A stretch of 64,000 nucleotides of DNA from Candidatus Pristimantibacillus lignocellulolyticus (GTDB taxonomy: Bacteria; Bacillota; Bacilli; Paenibacillales; Paenibacillaceae). Made by a program: the position numbers and the translations under genes. How positions within the stretch are numbered: the first letter of the stretch is position 1; each line of letters opens with the position of its first letter. This document shows positions 1 to 8,490 of this stretch, piece after piece. The notes under the pieces are model-generated. The model was not told where the DNA came from and did no database searches. It saw only the letters and a program-made list of their open reading frames with translations. The stretch spans positions 4,274,001 to 4,338,000 of the forward strand of contig CP097899.1 in assembly GCA_023639215.1 (NCBI GenBank). The letters are read 5' to 3'.

Positions 1-99
1 AACTTTACTCTCTAACCAATGTGGGTAAGGTTGTAAAAGAATGATTAAAAACGGAATTAATAGAATTCTGATTACTGTGATTTTGTTTGCAAGATTCAT
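1..99 (-). CDS. pgsA: CDP-diacylglycerol-glycerol-3-phosphate 3-phosphatidyltransferase, N-terminal part (cut by window edge)
   Basis: Only the first 33 codons are inside the window. They begin MNLANKITVIRILLIPF, a good match to the start of PgsA, the membrane enzyme that makes phosphatidylglycerophosphate from CDP-diacylglycerol: a short amphipathic NKIT segment followed by the first transmembrane helix. A G-rich ribosome site (GGGGGCG) lies 5 bases before the ATG. The gene runs on to the left. It lies only 21 bases downstream of the outermost cassette gene with no attC-like repeat between, so it marks the distal border of the array. Family assignment rests on a short N-terminus. Confidence 0.72.
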   Translation of the reverse strand, partial: MNLANKITVIRILLIPFLIILLQPYPHWLESKV

Positions 100-120
100 A
101 TTATCGCCCCCTTAATTTGA

Positions 121-630
121 TTATATATTCAGTCTTTCTAATTGATGGTCTTCTATTAACGATATACTTTCTCTATACTTCACATATTCCTTTATTTGTT
201 TAGATATATTTGGAATTAATAGTATAAATTCTAATTCATTTATTGGTATCCATTTAACAGCAACTTGGTGAAGGTCTGGATTGTGAGGAAGTCGTGGGAT
301 TGAATGATTGATTAGAGTGCATTCAAAAATAAGGTGCAAGCCATGACTCTCATTCTCTGAGTAATCTCCTGACTGTTTATGAGAATCAAACTCATATGTC
401 AACGCCAAATTTCCGACCGCTACTTCGGCATTGGTTTCTTCAAATGCTTCTCTTATAACTCCATCAACAATTGTCTCGCCTGGTTCCAAACCTCCACCAG
501 GTAAATTGTAGTGGGTTCCATTATCTTGATATTCAACTAGAAGAATTGAATCATCTTTAATTATTAAACCAGTACACCTTATTCTAACGTGTGGTATAGT
601 TACGCCTCGTTTTTGTATTATGAAATTAAT
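121..630 (-). CDS. Nudix hydrolase, start codon unclear
   Basis: The product carries a Nudix box reading GGGLEPGETIVDGVIREAFE followed by ETN, so the GX5EX7REUXEE signature for Mg-dependent cleavage of nucleoside-diphosphate-linked substrates is present; the substrate cannot be told. The conserved strand before the box (VRIRCTGLIIKDDSILLVEY) is in frame upstream to about 597, well beyond the first conventional start (TTG at 489, inside the Nudix box). No ATG, GTG or TTG lies between that TTG and the upstream stop. The best spaced candidate is an ATT at 630..628, five bases after AGAGG, so either a rare ATT start is used or the start has been lost. It is the outermost cassette-type gene. Confidence 0.7.
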   Translation of the reverse strand: MNFIIQKRGVTIPHVRIRCTGLIIKDDSILLVEYQDNGTHYNLPGGGLEPGETIVDGVIREAFEETNAEVAVGNLALTYEFDSHKQSGDYSENESHGLHLIFECTLINHSIPRLPHNPDLHQVAVKWIPINELEFILLIPNISKQIKEYVKYRESISLIEDHQLERLNI

Positions 631-648
631 ATTTTCCTCTCAACTTCT

Positions 649-690
649 GATAATGTAAAGCTATTCACGAACTTGAGTAGCAAGTTGATA
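649..690 (-). repeat. attC-like site, eroded (recombinase-proximal half only)
   Basis: The stretch TATTCACGAACTTGAGTAGC followed by AAGTTG matches the left arm and side hairpin of the full repeats seen further right. The opposite arm is not recognisable between here and the next gene at 804. Confidence 0.6.
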
Positions 691-803
691 CGTATTAATC
701 CTTGTTTAATTCACTTGCTAGTATGTAAAATTATTGTTTTAAATTACTATTCAATTCATATCGTCTCTTTTCTTTTTTAGGAGATTTCTTGAGCCATCCT
801 GCA

Positions 804-1262
804 TTAGGTTCTTAGTATAGATTTTTTATCATTCATTAAGTCTTCAATTAGTGGCCTTTGTACAGTGCTTATTTCTTCAATATTAATTTCTTCTATCGAT
901 TTAAACTCCAACTGTAATGACTCTTTTTGTTTATCTGCAAATATAAGTGTTTTATTATCTTCAGCGACTTTTCCTGTTAAGTCCGCTTTTGCATTAAATA
1001 TAAACATTACAAACACAACTTCATTTCCATCTGGATACGTATATTTCATTCGTGAACCACTGTAAACAGTATAAAGCTCATACTGAGTTACCTGTAATCC
1101 AGTCTCTTCATAAATCTCTCGAATCATCGTCTCTTCAATAGATTCCCCTGCATTCATACCACCTCCAGGAAGTCCCCAGTTGCCATAATCAGATCTACGT
1201 TGTAGCAATATTCTACCTTGATCATCTCGTATAATTGCTCCACCAGTTACTAATATTCTCAT
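804..1262 (-). CDS. Nudix hydrolase
   Basis: A 152-residue Nudix protein. The complete box runs GGGMNAGESIEETMIREIYE then ETGL (about residues 33 to 56), with all catalytic glutamates, so it should be an active pyrophosphohydrolase; the substrate is unknown. GAGAGG lies 10 bases before the ATG. The gene has an eroded attC-like site downstream (649..690) and another fragment upstream (1303..1330), marking it as an old cassette. It is one of five Nudix genes in the array, and these are not close copies of one another. Confidence 0.88.
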   Translation of the reverse strand: MRILVTGGAIIRDDQGRILLQRRSDYGNWGLPGGGMNAGESIEETMIREIYEETGLQVTQYELYTVYSGSRMKYTYPDGNEVVFVMFIFNAKADLTGKVAEDNKTLIFADKQKESLQLEFKSIEEINIEEISTVQRPLIEDLMNDKKSILRT

Positions 1263-1302
1263 CTTTGATTAACCTCTCTGCAATATAAGTATTTTGATAA
1301 TA

Positions 1303-1330
1303 GTTTCATATAGCTTTTAGGAATTCTTGA
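1303..1330 (-). repeat. attC-like site, short remnant
   Basis: TTTCATATAGCTTTTAGGAA followed by TTCTTG matches the conserved edge TTTCATATAACGTTCAGGTA then TTCACG with a handful of changes. The rest of the repeat is missing; the next stop codon is only 24 bases away. Confidence 0.45.
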
Positions 1331-1353
1331 AGTATCCGCCTTCGATACACTAC

Positions 1354-1854
1354 TCAATATATAAGATCTTCACGAACTTCTATTCCCATCGCATGGCAAT
1401 AATCCTGATACTTTTTCAATACTGTATAAATGTCATCCTGTCCAATTACTGAATTATTATTATCGAAATATTGAAGTGATCCTCCCAAAATAAATAATGT
1501 AATGACCTCTTCTTCTTCAGTAATCAAAGTATGAATATCTCCTGGCGGTTCAAAAATAAAAGTCCCTGGTTTTGCAATCCAGTTACGTCCTTCATATCTC
1601 CATTGTCCTTGTATATTGTAACCAATAACGGAACCACCAGTATGACGATGACGAGTCAACACTTTATTGCTCTTTATCTTAAATAGATACGTCCAAGTGC
1701 CAGTTGATAGGTCAAATCTAAGTGGTTTAAAATGACAATTCACTTCCCCTTCATCGAAGGGAACCCAAGGTAAATCATCAATATTAAATACTCGTTCAGG
1801 TAATTGCATACTTTCTGCTAGTTTTACAACAGCATCATTAATCAATTGATTCAT
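1354..1854 (-). CDS. Cupin-fold protein, 2,4'-dihydroxyacetophenone dioxygenase-like
   Basis: A 166-residue single-domain cupin. The first cupin motif is seen at HRHTGG (about residue 69) and the second at EPPGDIHTL (about residue 102); these supply the His ligands for a metal ion. The layout resembles proteins annotated as 2,4'-dihydroxyacetophenone dioxygenase family or ChrR-like cupins, but the substrate cannot be inferred. AGAGGTGATC precedes the ATG. No repeat lies directly between this gene and the long gap upstream, where a decayed cassette sits. Confidence 0.75.
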   Translation of the reverse strand: MNQLINDAVVKLAESMQLPERVFNIDDLPWVPFDEGEVNCHFKPLRFDLSTGTWTYLFKIKSNKVLTRHRHTGGSVIGYNIQGQWRYEGRNWIAKPGTFIFEPPGDIHTLITEEEEVITLFILGGSLQYFDNNNSVIGQDDIYTVLKKYQDYCHAMGIEVREDLIY

Positions 1855-1950
1855 ATGATGATCACCTCTTTGGGTTTTACTAAATCATACCTTGCCAAAA
1901 ATTATGAAATACAAAAATGATCTCACTAATATGTCTCCTTAAGATGGAAA

Positions 1951-2079
1951 TTAAATCGTTATTGAATTAAGGTTTTCGTCTGGATTTACTAATGATATGG
2001 TTGGATCTCCAACTTTTGCGGTTCTTGGTGCGAGGATTAAACTAATTATACTTAAGATTACAGATGCATCTCGTTTCAT
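1951..2079 (-). pseudogene. Remnant of a small membrane-type cassette ORF (copy 1)
   Basis: In the 420-base gap between 1854 and 2275 the minus strand holds a short hydrophobic ORF (MKRDASVILSIISLILAP, then AKVGDPTISLV) without a ribosome site; the frame stays open upstream to about 2155 with no better start. A related sequence, interrupted by stop codons, occurs at about 24,300 to 24,440. I read both as decayed copies of the same unidentified cassette gene. No attC-like repeat remains beside this copy. Confidence 0.4.
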
Positions 2080-2274
2080 ATTACTATAACGAAATGCGAT
2101 CCAACATTGTTGCTTTTTGTTTACATTTATTATTTCTTCTTGAATTAAAATATTGTTGAGTTCTCAAGAAATCAATTTCGAGTATCCAATCTATTATGTT
2201 GATGTTCTTCAGCATATTTTAACTCTCCATTACTTAAATTTCTTCCGCTAAAATTTCACTTTACGTACTTGTTT

Positions 2275-2817
2275 TCAATCATTCTGCTGCAAGTTGACAC
2301 TGAATCTACTACCTGCTAAATGCAACACCATTAATTCTTCATCTAAATATTTTTCATTGTGTTTTAATGCACGTCGTTCCAATCCATAAATCTGAAATCC
2401 TAATGATTTGTATAGATTTGTAGCTGAATCATTATTAGCTACAACAGTTAGATTGATCTGCTCTAATCCCACAATTGCTTTCGAATACATTATTAATTCA
2501 AACATTAAATTTTTGCCTACACCCTTGCCCCGCATGTCTCCTGTGACGTACATACCGAAAACATTGCCTTTGTGAGAGGTTTTAACTCCATTCTCCCTTA
2601 TAAAAGTAACAATTCCGACTAGTCTACCATTATCTTCAAACGCTCCTAAAACAAACTTGCCCATATTCGGTTTAATTCGCTCAATAACGGTCTCAAGTGT
2701 GAATTTATCTTCAAGATCAAATGTAGATCCGAAAGCATCGGGATTAGTTCTTAGACCATGCAATCTTAAGTCTTGATAGGATTGTGCATCCGCTTCTTGA
2801 AGAATTTTAATATACAT
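2275..2817 (-). CDS. GNAT family N-acetyltransferase
   Basis: A 180-residue single-domain GNAT acetyltransferase. The acetyl-CoA pyrophosphate loop is visible as RGKGVGKNL near residue 96, after a VFGMYV beta strand, and the C-terminal NDSATNLYKSLGF element is typical of the fold. GNAT enzymes move an acetyl group from acetyl-CoA to an amine of a small molecule or protein; the acceptor is unknown. GGAGG lies five bases before the ATG. A long gap with a decayed cassette lies upstream. Confidence 0.87.
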   Translation of the reverse strand: MYIKILQEADAQSYQDLRLHGLRTNPDAFGSTFDLEDKFTLETVIERIKPNMGKFVLGAFEDNGRLVGIVTFIRENGVKTSHKGNVFGMYVTGDMRGKGVGKNLMFELIMYSKAIVGLEQINLTVVANNDSATNLYKSLGFQIYGLERRALKHNEKYLDEELMVLHLAGSRFSVNLQQND

Positions 2818-2895
2818 AAACAGCCTCCATTTACTGAAAGGATATTATCTTGTAATACCTTCTATGACATTTAATTAATACCATTAAGTATTTTT

Positions 2896-3015
2896 TATAT
2901 TGGTTTATAAATTATTTTGAGGCTTTCATTGTATTAATTCCGCTTCTTCTAACCAAAGCCAATCAGTAATGGTTGGAATCAATAAATCGAGTGAAATTCC
3001 ATCAATTTGTTAGTT
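2896..3015 (-). pseudogene. Decayed cassette ORF fragment (copy 1 of a two-copy family)
   Basis: The 390-base gap 2818..3208 contains minus-strand coding remnants ending KIIYKPI-stop, preceded in another frame by TDWLWLEEAELIQ. The same ending and a similar WLELVPEIKF segment occur in one open frame at 13,260..13,420. A frameshift separates the two pieces here. Function unknown; judged to be the eroded end of a cassette gene. Confidence 0.45.
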
Positions 3016-3166
3016 TAATATTTCCCATAACAATCCTTCATTCATTTTAAGTAGTGTACCAAATACACCAAGCGTCCTAAAGATAACTATACAATTGAAG
3101 ATAACTTTAAAAATTTTATCCCCTTAATTAGTTTCACCCCTCACTTTCATGATTACATTTAATTTT

Positions 3167-3195
3167 AAAGCCGCTGCGTGAATACTATTTTATTG
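3167..3195 (-). repeat. attC-like site, distal half remnant
   Basis: AAAGCCGCTGCGTGAATACT followed by ATTTTATT matches the GCCGCCGCGTGAATACTGTG plus TTAT edge of the full repeats. It sits 14 bases from the stop of the HAD gene, where an attC is expected. Confidence 0.6.
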
Positions 3196-3208
3196 ATGTT
3201 GCAAAACT

Positions 3209-3832
3209 TCATCGAGTGGCATAATGAAGTATTTCATTAGGTGTATTAAAATAATGATTTGCATGAATCTTTATTTCTTTATCTGCACCCCACACAGCTA
3301 ATCCAAATGAAACCCCAGAATCTCTAGCACACTGAGCATCATATATTGTGTCACCTATATATATTGATTGTTGGGGATTTGCTTTCGATATCTCTAAGAA
3401 TTTTAAAATTGGCTCGGGATTTGGTTTATGTAAGTTAGTATCGTCTGCACAAACTACATAAGATAAATATTTCATAAGTCCAAAAGGTTCAAAATCATCA
3501 GTTAATTCTACTCTTGTTTTAGAAGTAACAATTCCAATTTTAATTTTTTGTTTATGTAACCGACCTAGTAAATCCTCTATGCCCGGATAGACACTGATTG
3601 AATCACTAAATTCTTTCATGTAAATATTCCAAAGATCATTCGCTCGATCTATATCCTTTATTCCAAGCTGAGGTAACGAGTTCGATCCAGGAATCCCTAA
3701 AACAAATGATAACTCATCAAAGTTATAGGATTTATTAAACTCAACAAATAACATCTTTTGTAGAGAACCGAGAACTGCCTTTTCCGTATTAATAAGTGTT
3801 CCATCTACGTCAAAAATGATTGTGTTATACAT
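3209..3832 (-). CDS. HAD superfamily hydrolase, phosphoglycolate phosphatase-like
   Basis: A 207-residue HAD phosphatase with all four motifs visible: DVDGT (nucleophile and acid-base aspartates, residues 8 to 12), the serine motif IVTSKT near 102, lysine in the HKPNPEP loop near 135, and GDTIYDAQCA with the metal-binding aspartates near 160. The helical cap between motifs I and II suits small phosphorylated substrates such as phosphoglycolate, but specificity is not shown. It overlaps the end of the next upstream gene by 8 bases, which suggests co-transcription within one cassette. Confidence 0.88.
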   Translation of the reverse strand: MYNTIIFDVDGTLINTEKAVLGSLQKMLFVEFNKSYNFDELSFVLGIPGSNSLPQLGIKDIDRANDLWNIYMKEFSDSISVYPGIEDLLGRLHKQKIKIGIVTSKTRVELTDDFEPFGLMKYLSYVVCADDTNLHKPNPEPILKFLEISKANPQQSIYIGDTIYDAQCARDSGVSFGLAVWGADKEIKIHANHYFNTPNEILHYATR

Positions 3833-4896
3833 TGTCGCACACCTTTTCTTTAAATAACTTACAAATAGTTAATTCATTATTTACTATACTTAGGAACTCT
3901 TTGGACATGCTATGATATACTTTTGTGTTTATAGAATTTTCATTATATATTTCATTTCCAGTAATGATGTCATAAATCTTAAATCCTCTATCTTGGGATG
4001 AACAATATAAATATTCATCAAAAAACAAATTACCATCATCGATATTAAATCGCTTGAGTTCTCTTCCATCACGAACATCAATAATTCTAAACAACAAATC
4101 ACTAGTGTAATTATGAATATCATCTTCATCAACTAGATCATAATCAAATCTACCAACTATACCAATTTCAGTCTCACTAATCCAACAGACCGGTTCATTC
4201 CAGTCATACTTACCCCACCAAAGTGATTTCTTACTCTTCCCATCTTCAGATTCCCATACATTATTTATTATCCATTCATTAATATTCCAAGATGTTACAG
4301 AACCTAGGGGGTGCCATTCCCAACCATTATCAATTAGCCAATTATTATTAGGTGATACCGATAATTGACCGTGAAAATAATCCAAATAATGTTCTGAAGA
4401 AATAGGCTCGTTATTTACTATCTTAAGTTCCGGATCTACTCTTGATGTTAATAACTCTCCAGTTAAAGGATCAGATATATCTAATCGATTCCACTTGGTA
4501 CCATGAACAAGTAGTTCGTTTATTGAATTCAATAAATGCAATAGGGAAATCCGTTTGATCGTAATGATAATCGTCTCTTGAAAATCGCATTAATTCTTTC
4601 TTCATACTTAAATCAATAATAGTACCATTTCTTCCACGTGAATTAAAAACAGATATTAGCCTATTATTGGGAGATATAACGAGGGATACTTTCTCTTGAA
4701 AATTAATTTCTGTATTTTTCATTGAATAAATATGTTCAATTGATTCCAGCAATGTGTTGAGCTCAAAAATGCTTCCTAATCCAGTTATAACTAAGTATGT
4801 GTTTGACTTATTAATAATAGGCTGAATATCCAATATTTTTTCATCGAGCTGTTTTCCAAATTTATTAAGTACAAACTTAAATGTATAACTCCCCAT
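3825..4896 (-). pseudogene. Frameshifted hypothetical protein, beta-propeller/WD40-like
   Basis: Two overlapping frames (4471..4896 and 3825..4541) read as one protein of about 355 residues. The first ends ...FPIAFIEFNKR and the second resumes ...LLVHGTKWNRLD; removing one base near 4511..4520 joins them. Recurring segments of the type ISPNNRLISVFNSRG and VSPNNNWLIDNGW look like propeller blades. The upstream half has a good ribosome site (GAGGG). Either the gene is inactivated or the read contains a single-base error. Confidence 0.6.
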
Positions 4897-4943
4897 AAGT
4901 ATCCCTCACAATTTCTATAAATTAATACTAGAACCTTCGAAAA

Positions 4944-5423
4944 TCATTCCAATACTTCTTTTAGAATTAACCAAAAGTTCTCATAATCATATCCAACTAC
5001 TTCAGCATTAATTTTCCTATTTGGAGTCACATAAGAGTTTAAGAAATTAGTATCGATTTTCATAACTCCAAATCTATTGTTTCCAAGATTGAGAATAATA
5101 CCTTGAGGATAATTCACTTCAAAACTACCTACTACTTTCATACCAACATATATTTCTTTAATTGTTTGATTCCATTCTTCATGATATGGGTCTATCGAGA
5201 ATAACCATTCAATTTCAAATTCATCTTTATCTATTGGAAATAAATGAGCATTTTCTTTGATTTCCTGATCTGCAAGAAAAAAATGATATCCTTCTTTTGG
5301 CCTTGCTGAATTCAAAATAGTATCTTGAATATGTGTTACTTGTCTGTAAACCGTTCCTTCTTCATCTACTTCAAATAAAAATAGTTCATTATTGTAATGA
5401 TTCTTAAGATATTTTAACTTCAT
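4944..5423 (-). CDS. Hypothetical protein with possible S1/OB-like C-terminal domain
   Basis: A 159-residue soluble protein I do not recognise. The C-terminal third (YVGMKVVGSFEVNYPQGIIL then NLGNNRFGVMKI and later INAEVVGYD) has the spacing of an S1/OB-type beta barrel, as an inference from pattern only. GAAGGTG precedes the ATG and an attC-like site follows the neighbouring upstream edge at 5450. It may share a cassette with the frameshifted propeller gene, since no repeat lies between them. Confidence 0.5.
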   Translation of the reverse strand: MKLKYLKNHYNNELFLFEVDEEGTVYRQVTHIQDTILNSARPKEGYHFFLADQEIKENAHLFPIDKDEFEIEWLFSIDPYHEEWNQTIKEIYVGMKVVGSFEVNYPQGIILNLGNNRFGVMKIDTNFLNSYVTPNRKINAEVVGYDYENFWLILKEVLE

Positions 5424-5449
5424 AGATTCACCTTCTTATTATCAATTTC

Positions 5450-5500
5450 ACCTAACGTTCAGGTATTCTGGCCCCGACCTTCCGCAGGGAGTTGAGTTTG
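5450..5500 (-). repeat. attC-like site, partial
   Basis: CTAACGTTCAGGTATTC is a clear conserved left edge, then CCGACCTTCCGCAGGGAGTT is a diverged side hairpin. The distal arm is lost apart from a possible TAGCCG near 5520. Confidence 0.65.
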
Positions 5501-5536
5501 AGTGCATAATGCAATATATTAGCCGTCTTAGATATT

Positions 5537-5905
5537 CTAAAGATTTAGTTCTCTCGTGGTTCCCCATTTCGCTTTTATTAATGGTTTAGTCTGAACGATT
5601 AAAGGTTCAACAAAATTATCTTTATCAAAATAAATTTCGAAAAATTCAGTTTTTTTGTCTCTTTTGATTGTTATTTCAATAATATTTTCTAAATCAATTT
5701 CTATTAAGGTATCTTTATTTACATTAATTCTAATAAATCCACTTCTACATGCGGGAAGAAGGTAAAATTCAATTTCTGTTGAATTTCTCTCCAACATAAA
5801 AGATACTCCTGAGTAATACCACCCTGTTTCTTCATCAGCAACTAATGAATTACATTCAAACAAATATTCAAGTTCATAAATATCTGGAAATTTTATAAGA
5901 TTCAT
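5537..5905 (-). CDS. Hypothetical cassette protein
   Basis: A roughly 122-residue, beta-rich soluble protein without a recognised motif. I place the start at the ATG at 5905, seven bases after GGTGA, rather than the TTG two codons earlier. It is bounded by partial attC-like sites on both sides (5450..5500 and 5936..6020), so it is an individual cassette. Function unknown. Confidence 0.55.
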   Translation of the reverse strand: MNLIKFPDIYELEYLFECNSLVADEETGWYYSGVSFMLERNSTEIEFYLLPACRSGFIRINVNKDTLIEIDLENIIEITIKRDKKTEFFEIYFDKDNFVEPLIVQTKPLIKAKWGTTRELNL

Positions 5906-5935
5906 TCTCAATTCACCATCTTTGCTAGTATTTCA

Positions 5936-6020
5936 AATTAAGTTCAGGTGTTCACGAATTTTCGCTTCAATTTGTCATTAGAATCTACTTCTCTACCGCT
6001 TGCATCAAGTGACCAAATCC
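5936..6020 (-). repeat. attC-like site, partial (lacks distal end)
   Basis: The left edge reads TTAAGTTCAGGTGTTCACGA. The side hairpin, the inner GTCATT and the ATCAAGTGACC of the inner stem are recognisable, then the similarity stops before the outer right arm. Confidence 0.65.
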
Positions 6021-6024
6021 GTAT

Positions 6025-6390
6025 TTACAACCCTCTTATAATATCAACCTCAACGAAAAAATAGGCTTGTATTGCTGATGCCAAAGTAAATAAAAGATAA
6101 ATTAATACGAAGCTTTTGAATTTTCTTATTAGCAGCCCACCTATAATAAAGTTAAGTGTGAGAAACAGAAGTAACATTAATTCAATACTTATGATCGCTT
6201 CTTTAGAATAAAATGAATCTTTATCTACTAACATCACTTCATAAATGCTAGTAGAATATCTATAAATTAATCTATTCAATATATTAGTCGAAATAAGAGT
6301 AAAGAATAAGGCAGCAATGCAACTAAATAATAGTTTTTTCTTTTCTAACAAATAACTTATACAAAAGAAGTTCGTACTTTTTGTTTTCAA
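6025..6390 (-). CDS. Small integral membrane protein
   Basis: 121 residues with three or four hydrophobic segments: LFSCIAALFFTLIS, ISIELMLLLFLTLNFIIGG and VLIYLLFTLASAI. No family recognised. The start is a TTG at 6390 with AAGGAGTG about six bases upstream. Small multi-pass proteins without known function are frequent cassette cargo. Confidence 0.6.
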   Translation of the reverse strand: MKTKSTNFFCISYLLEKKKLLFSCIAALFFTLISTNILNRLIYRYSTSIYEVMLVDKDSFYSKEAIISIELMLLLFLTLNFIIGGLLIRKFKSFVLIYLLFTLASAIQAYFFVEVDIIRGL

Positions 6391-6460
6391 TACATCACTC
6401 CTTCAATGTGTGAATACTATGCTATAGGTATGAATTCACTTCATTGAATAATATGCTAAA

Positions 6461-6832
6461 TCATGCTTTCCAACCGGTTTCTTTATATATTCTTTTTATC
6501 TGTTGTATAAAACTATCATCTTCTCTGCCCTTATTTGTAATGACTTCTTGTGTAGTAACAGCCCATCTAAAAATTTGTTCAATACTTCCATAACTTCGTT
6601 TAAACCCCTTTGCTAACTTTAATATATTTTCTTTTGTTGGAGCGAAAGACAATACAATTCTTAACTCTTCATCACTCCATGCTCTTCCTTTATTTTCGGT
6701 AACGTATTTTTGTTTCTTTTCATATTCAAAAATAAGTAATTTTGTCTTTTGAATGACTTGATCTGTTGTTAATTCTTCAATTCCTTCAGTTAATAATTCA
6801 AATAATCGATCTTTAAATTCTTTCTTTTTCAT
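6461..6832 (-). CDS. Hypothetical helical protein, possible HTH
   Basis: 123 residues, mostly charged helices. The middle segment RAWSDEELRIVLSFAPTKEN, followed by ILKLAKGFKRSYGSIEQIFRW, is arranged like a Myb/SANT or helix-turn-helix module (conserved Trp, acidic first helix, basic last helix), suggesting nucleic-acid binding by inference only. GGAGG precedes the ATG. No repeat separates it from the broken methyltransferase upstream. Confidence 0.55.
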   Translation of the reverse strand: MKKKEFKDRLFELLTEGIEELTTDQVIQKTKLLIFEYEKKQKYVTENKGRAWSDEELRIVLSFAPTKENILKLAKGFKRSYGSIEQIFRWAVTTQEVITNKGREDDSFIQQIKRIYKETGWKA

Positions 6833-6860
6833 AAATTACTCCTCCATTTTTTGAATTAGT

Positions 6861-7230
6861 CATCTATTCAATCCAAAATTAGGTTCAATAAAGTGAAAAG
6901 CGGTACCTGAAGAGGCAAGCTTAAATGGATTATCTGAACCATTCCATTCCTCAAAAGATGTATTTATTACTTTAATAGAGTTCAAGGACTTAAACTTCTC
7001 CGCAGTGAATTGTGCTAATTTGTCACCCAATTCTATGCAAGTATATTCTTATAATTCTTATGTACGAACCCTGCAGTTGCTTGACCTGTTCCACAACCAA
7101 TTTCAAGAATTCTGTCATTAATCATAATATTCGAATAAATCATAATATCATCAAACATCGCTTCCGGATATGTAGGTCTATATTTTTCATATTCATTTGC
7201 AATGTAATTAAATGTTTCTTTGTTCTCCAT
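6861..7230 (-). pseudogene. SAM-dependent methyltransferase, frameshifted and truncated
   Basis: The N-terminal frame gives a class I methyltransferase start with the SAM-binding glycine loop ILEIGCGTGQAT. A frameshift near 7037 (one A apparently missing between ILA and IELG) is followed in another frame by IELGDKLAQFTAEKF and later GTAFHFIEPNFG, which belong to the same family. Translation ends at 6861, about 120 residues in, where about 250 are usual. So the gene has both a frameshift and a lost C-terminus and is very likely dead. Confidence 0.75.
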
Positions 7231-7355
7231 ACAAATCCCTTCAAAATAAAATCAATTAGTTTCTTCAACAGTGTCAGTCATATCAAGATTTGAAAAACCT
7301 TTATAGTTCCTATCAGTATAAAGTAATAAGTATAGTACAATTATCGTGGACTAAC

Positions 7356-7910
7356 TCACCATATCTCTGATTTCAATCTTCCCATTACAATAGTGTTATA
7401 ATATATTTCGTCTGCTAGTAATTTATCCATTTTTAATATTCCTTCAATTTCAAATCCATGATTTTTATACAATTCTATTGCTTTGTTATTTGTTTCTAAC
7501 ACATTCAATGTCATTTTTTTTATATTTACAGAATCAGCCCAAGAAATAGACTCTTGTAATAGGTTTTTCCCAATACGATATCCCCAATATTCTTTTAGTA
7601 CGCATACTCCAAACTCTACTTTATGTAATAATCGCTTTAGATTTGTTCCTTCACATCGAGAATATCCAACAATTTGAGTATCAATTACTGCGACCAAAAA
7701 TAAATTTCTTAAACTCTCAGTATCTGTTTTAATAATTTCTTCAAATGCCGAGGTATCAATATATGCCTCTCCTCTTTCTCTATCCATATTTTCTGTCTCT
7801 CCGTCAATTTGCACTCGTAGTTTAGACAGAGTCTCTGCATCTTCGATTACAGCAGAGCGAATAGAATATTTTAATCCTTTCACTTCTAGGTCTTTTGATT
7901 TAATAATCAT
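7356..7910 (-). CDS. GNAT family N-acetyltransferase, RimI/RimJ-like
   Basis: A roughly 184-residue GNAT enzyme. The acetyl-CoA loop is at EYWGYRIGKNLL and the C-terminal ETNNKAIELYKNHGFEIEG element is typical of protein or small-molecule N-acetyltransferases; the acceptor is not known. I place the start at the second ATG (7910), which follows GAAGGTGG by five bases, rather than at 7946. It is followed 44 bases upstream by a Nudix gene with no repeat between, so the two may share a cassette. Confidence 0.83.
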   Translation of the reverse strand: MIIKSKDLEVKGLKYSIRSAVIEDAETLSKLRVQIDGETENMDRERGEAYIDTSAFEEIIKTDTESLRNLFLVAVIDTQIVGYSRCEGTNLKRLLHKVEFGVCVLKEYWGYRIGKNLLQESISWADSVNIKKMTLNVLETNNKAIELYKNHGFEIEGILKMDKLLADEIYYNTIVMGRLKSEIW

Positions 7911-7953
7911 AAATCCACCTTCAAAAATAATTTTATAAGTTGGCATGCGCGTG

Positions 7954-8412
7954 TTAATAATATTTCAATAATTCCTTATCTATTTCATCTATGTATCCTA
8001 TGTCTTTAATTCCATCCCAAAATATGATCTTGTTTGCTTCTTCATTCATTAGAAAAGGTCTCTCATTTTCTATATCTGCGCTAAAAAGGCCCCCATACTC
8101 GATTTTTCCATTCCTTAATTTGAATTTCATTAGTCCTTTAAACTCAATTCGTCCTGGAGATTGATTCGTTTCTTCAAACATCTCCCGTATTGCACATTCT
8201 CTTAATGTTTCTCCAGGCTCGATTAATCCTCCAGCTAACTCCCAATTGTCCTTCCAGCTATTAAACAATAGTAAAAATCCTTCCTTATTCTTCGCGACGA
8301 CAAAAGCGTGTGTAATTGGGTAGTCTAAGCTCGTTTGATCTACTTGTTCTTCTGTGATAACTAATAGTTCTTCAAAAACATCACCTTTTTGGTTTATACA
8401 AATGGGCATCAT
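7954..8412 (-). CDS. Nudix hydrolase
   Basis: A 152-residue Nudix protein with a complete box, GGLIEPGETLRECAIREMFE then ETNQ (about residues 62 to 84). The preceding ITHAFVVAKNKEGFLLLFN strand-turn is the usual N-terminal half of the fold. AAGGAGAG lies before a tandem ATG ATG start. Predicted Mg-dependent diphosphate hydrolase; substrate unknown. Confidence 0.87.
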   Translation of the reverse strand: MMPICINQKGDVFEELLVITEEQVDQTSLDYPITHAFVVAKNKEGFLLLFNSWKDNWELAGGLIEPGETLRECAIREMFEETNQSPGRIEFKGLMKFKLRNGKIEYGGLFSADIENERPFLMNEEANKIIFWDGIKDIGYIDEIDKELLKYY

Positions 8413-8490
8413 TGTTCTCTCCTTAATAAACGAATTTTGTCACTTTCCTATTACGTTCAACTGGCCACTTATCATTGTAAGATTCAATTC

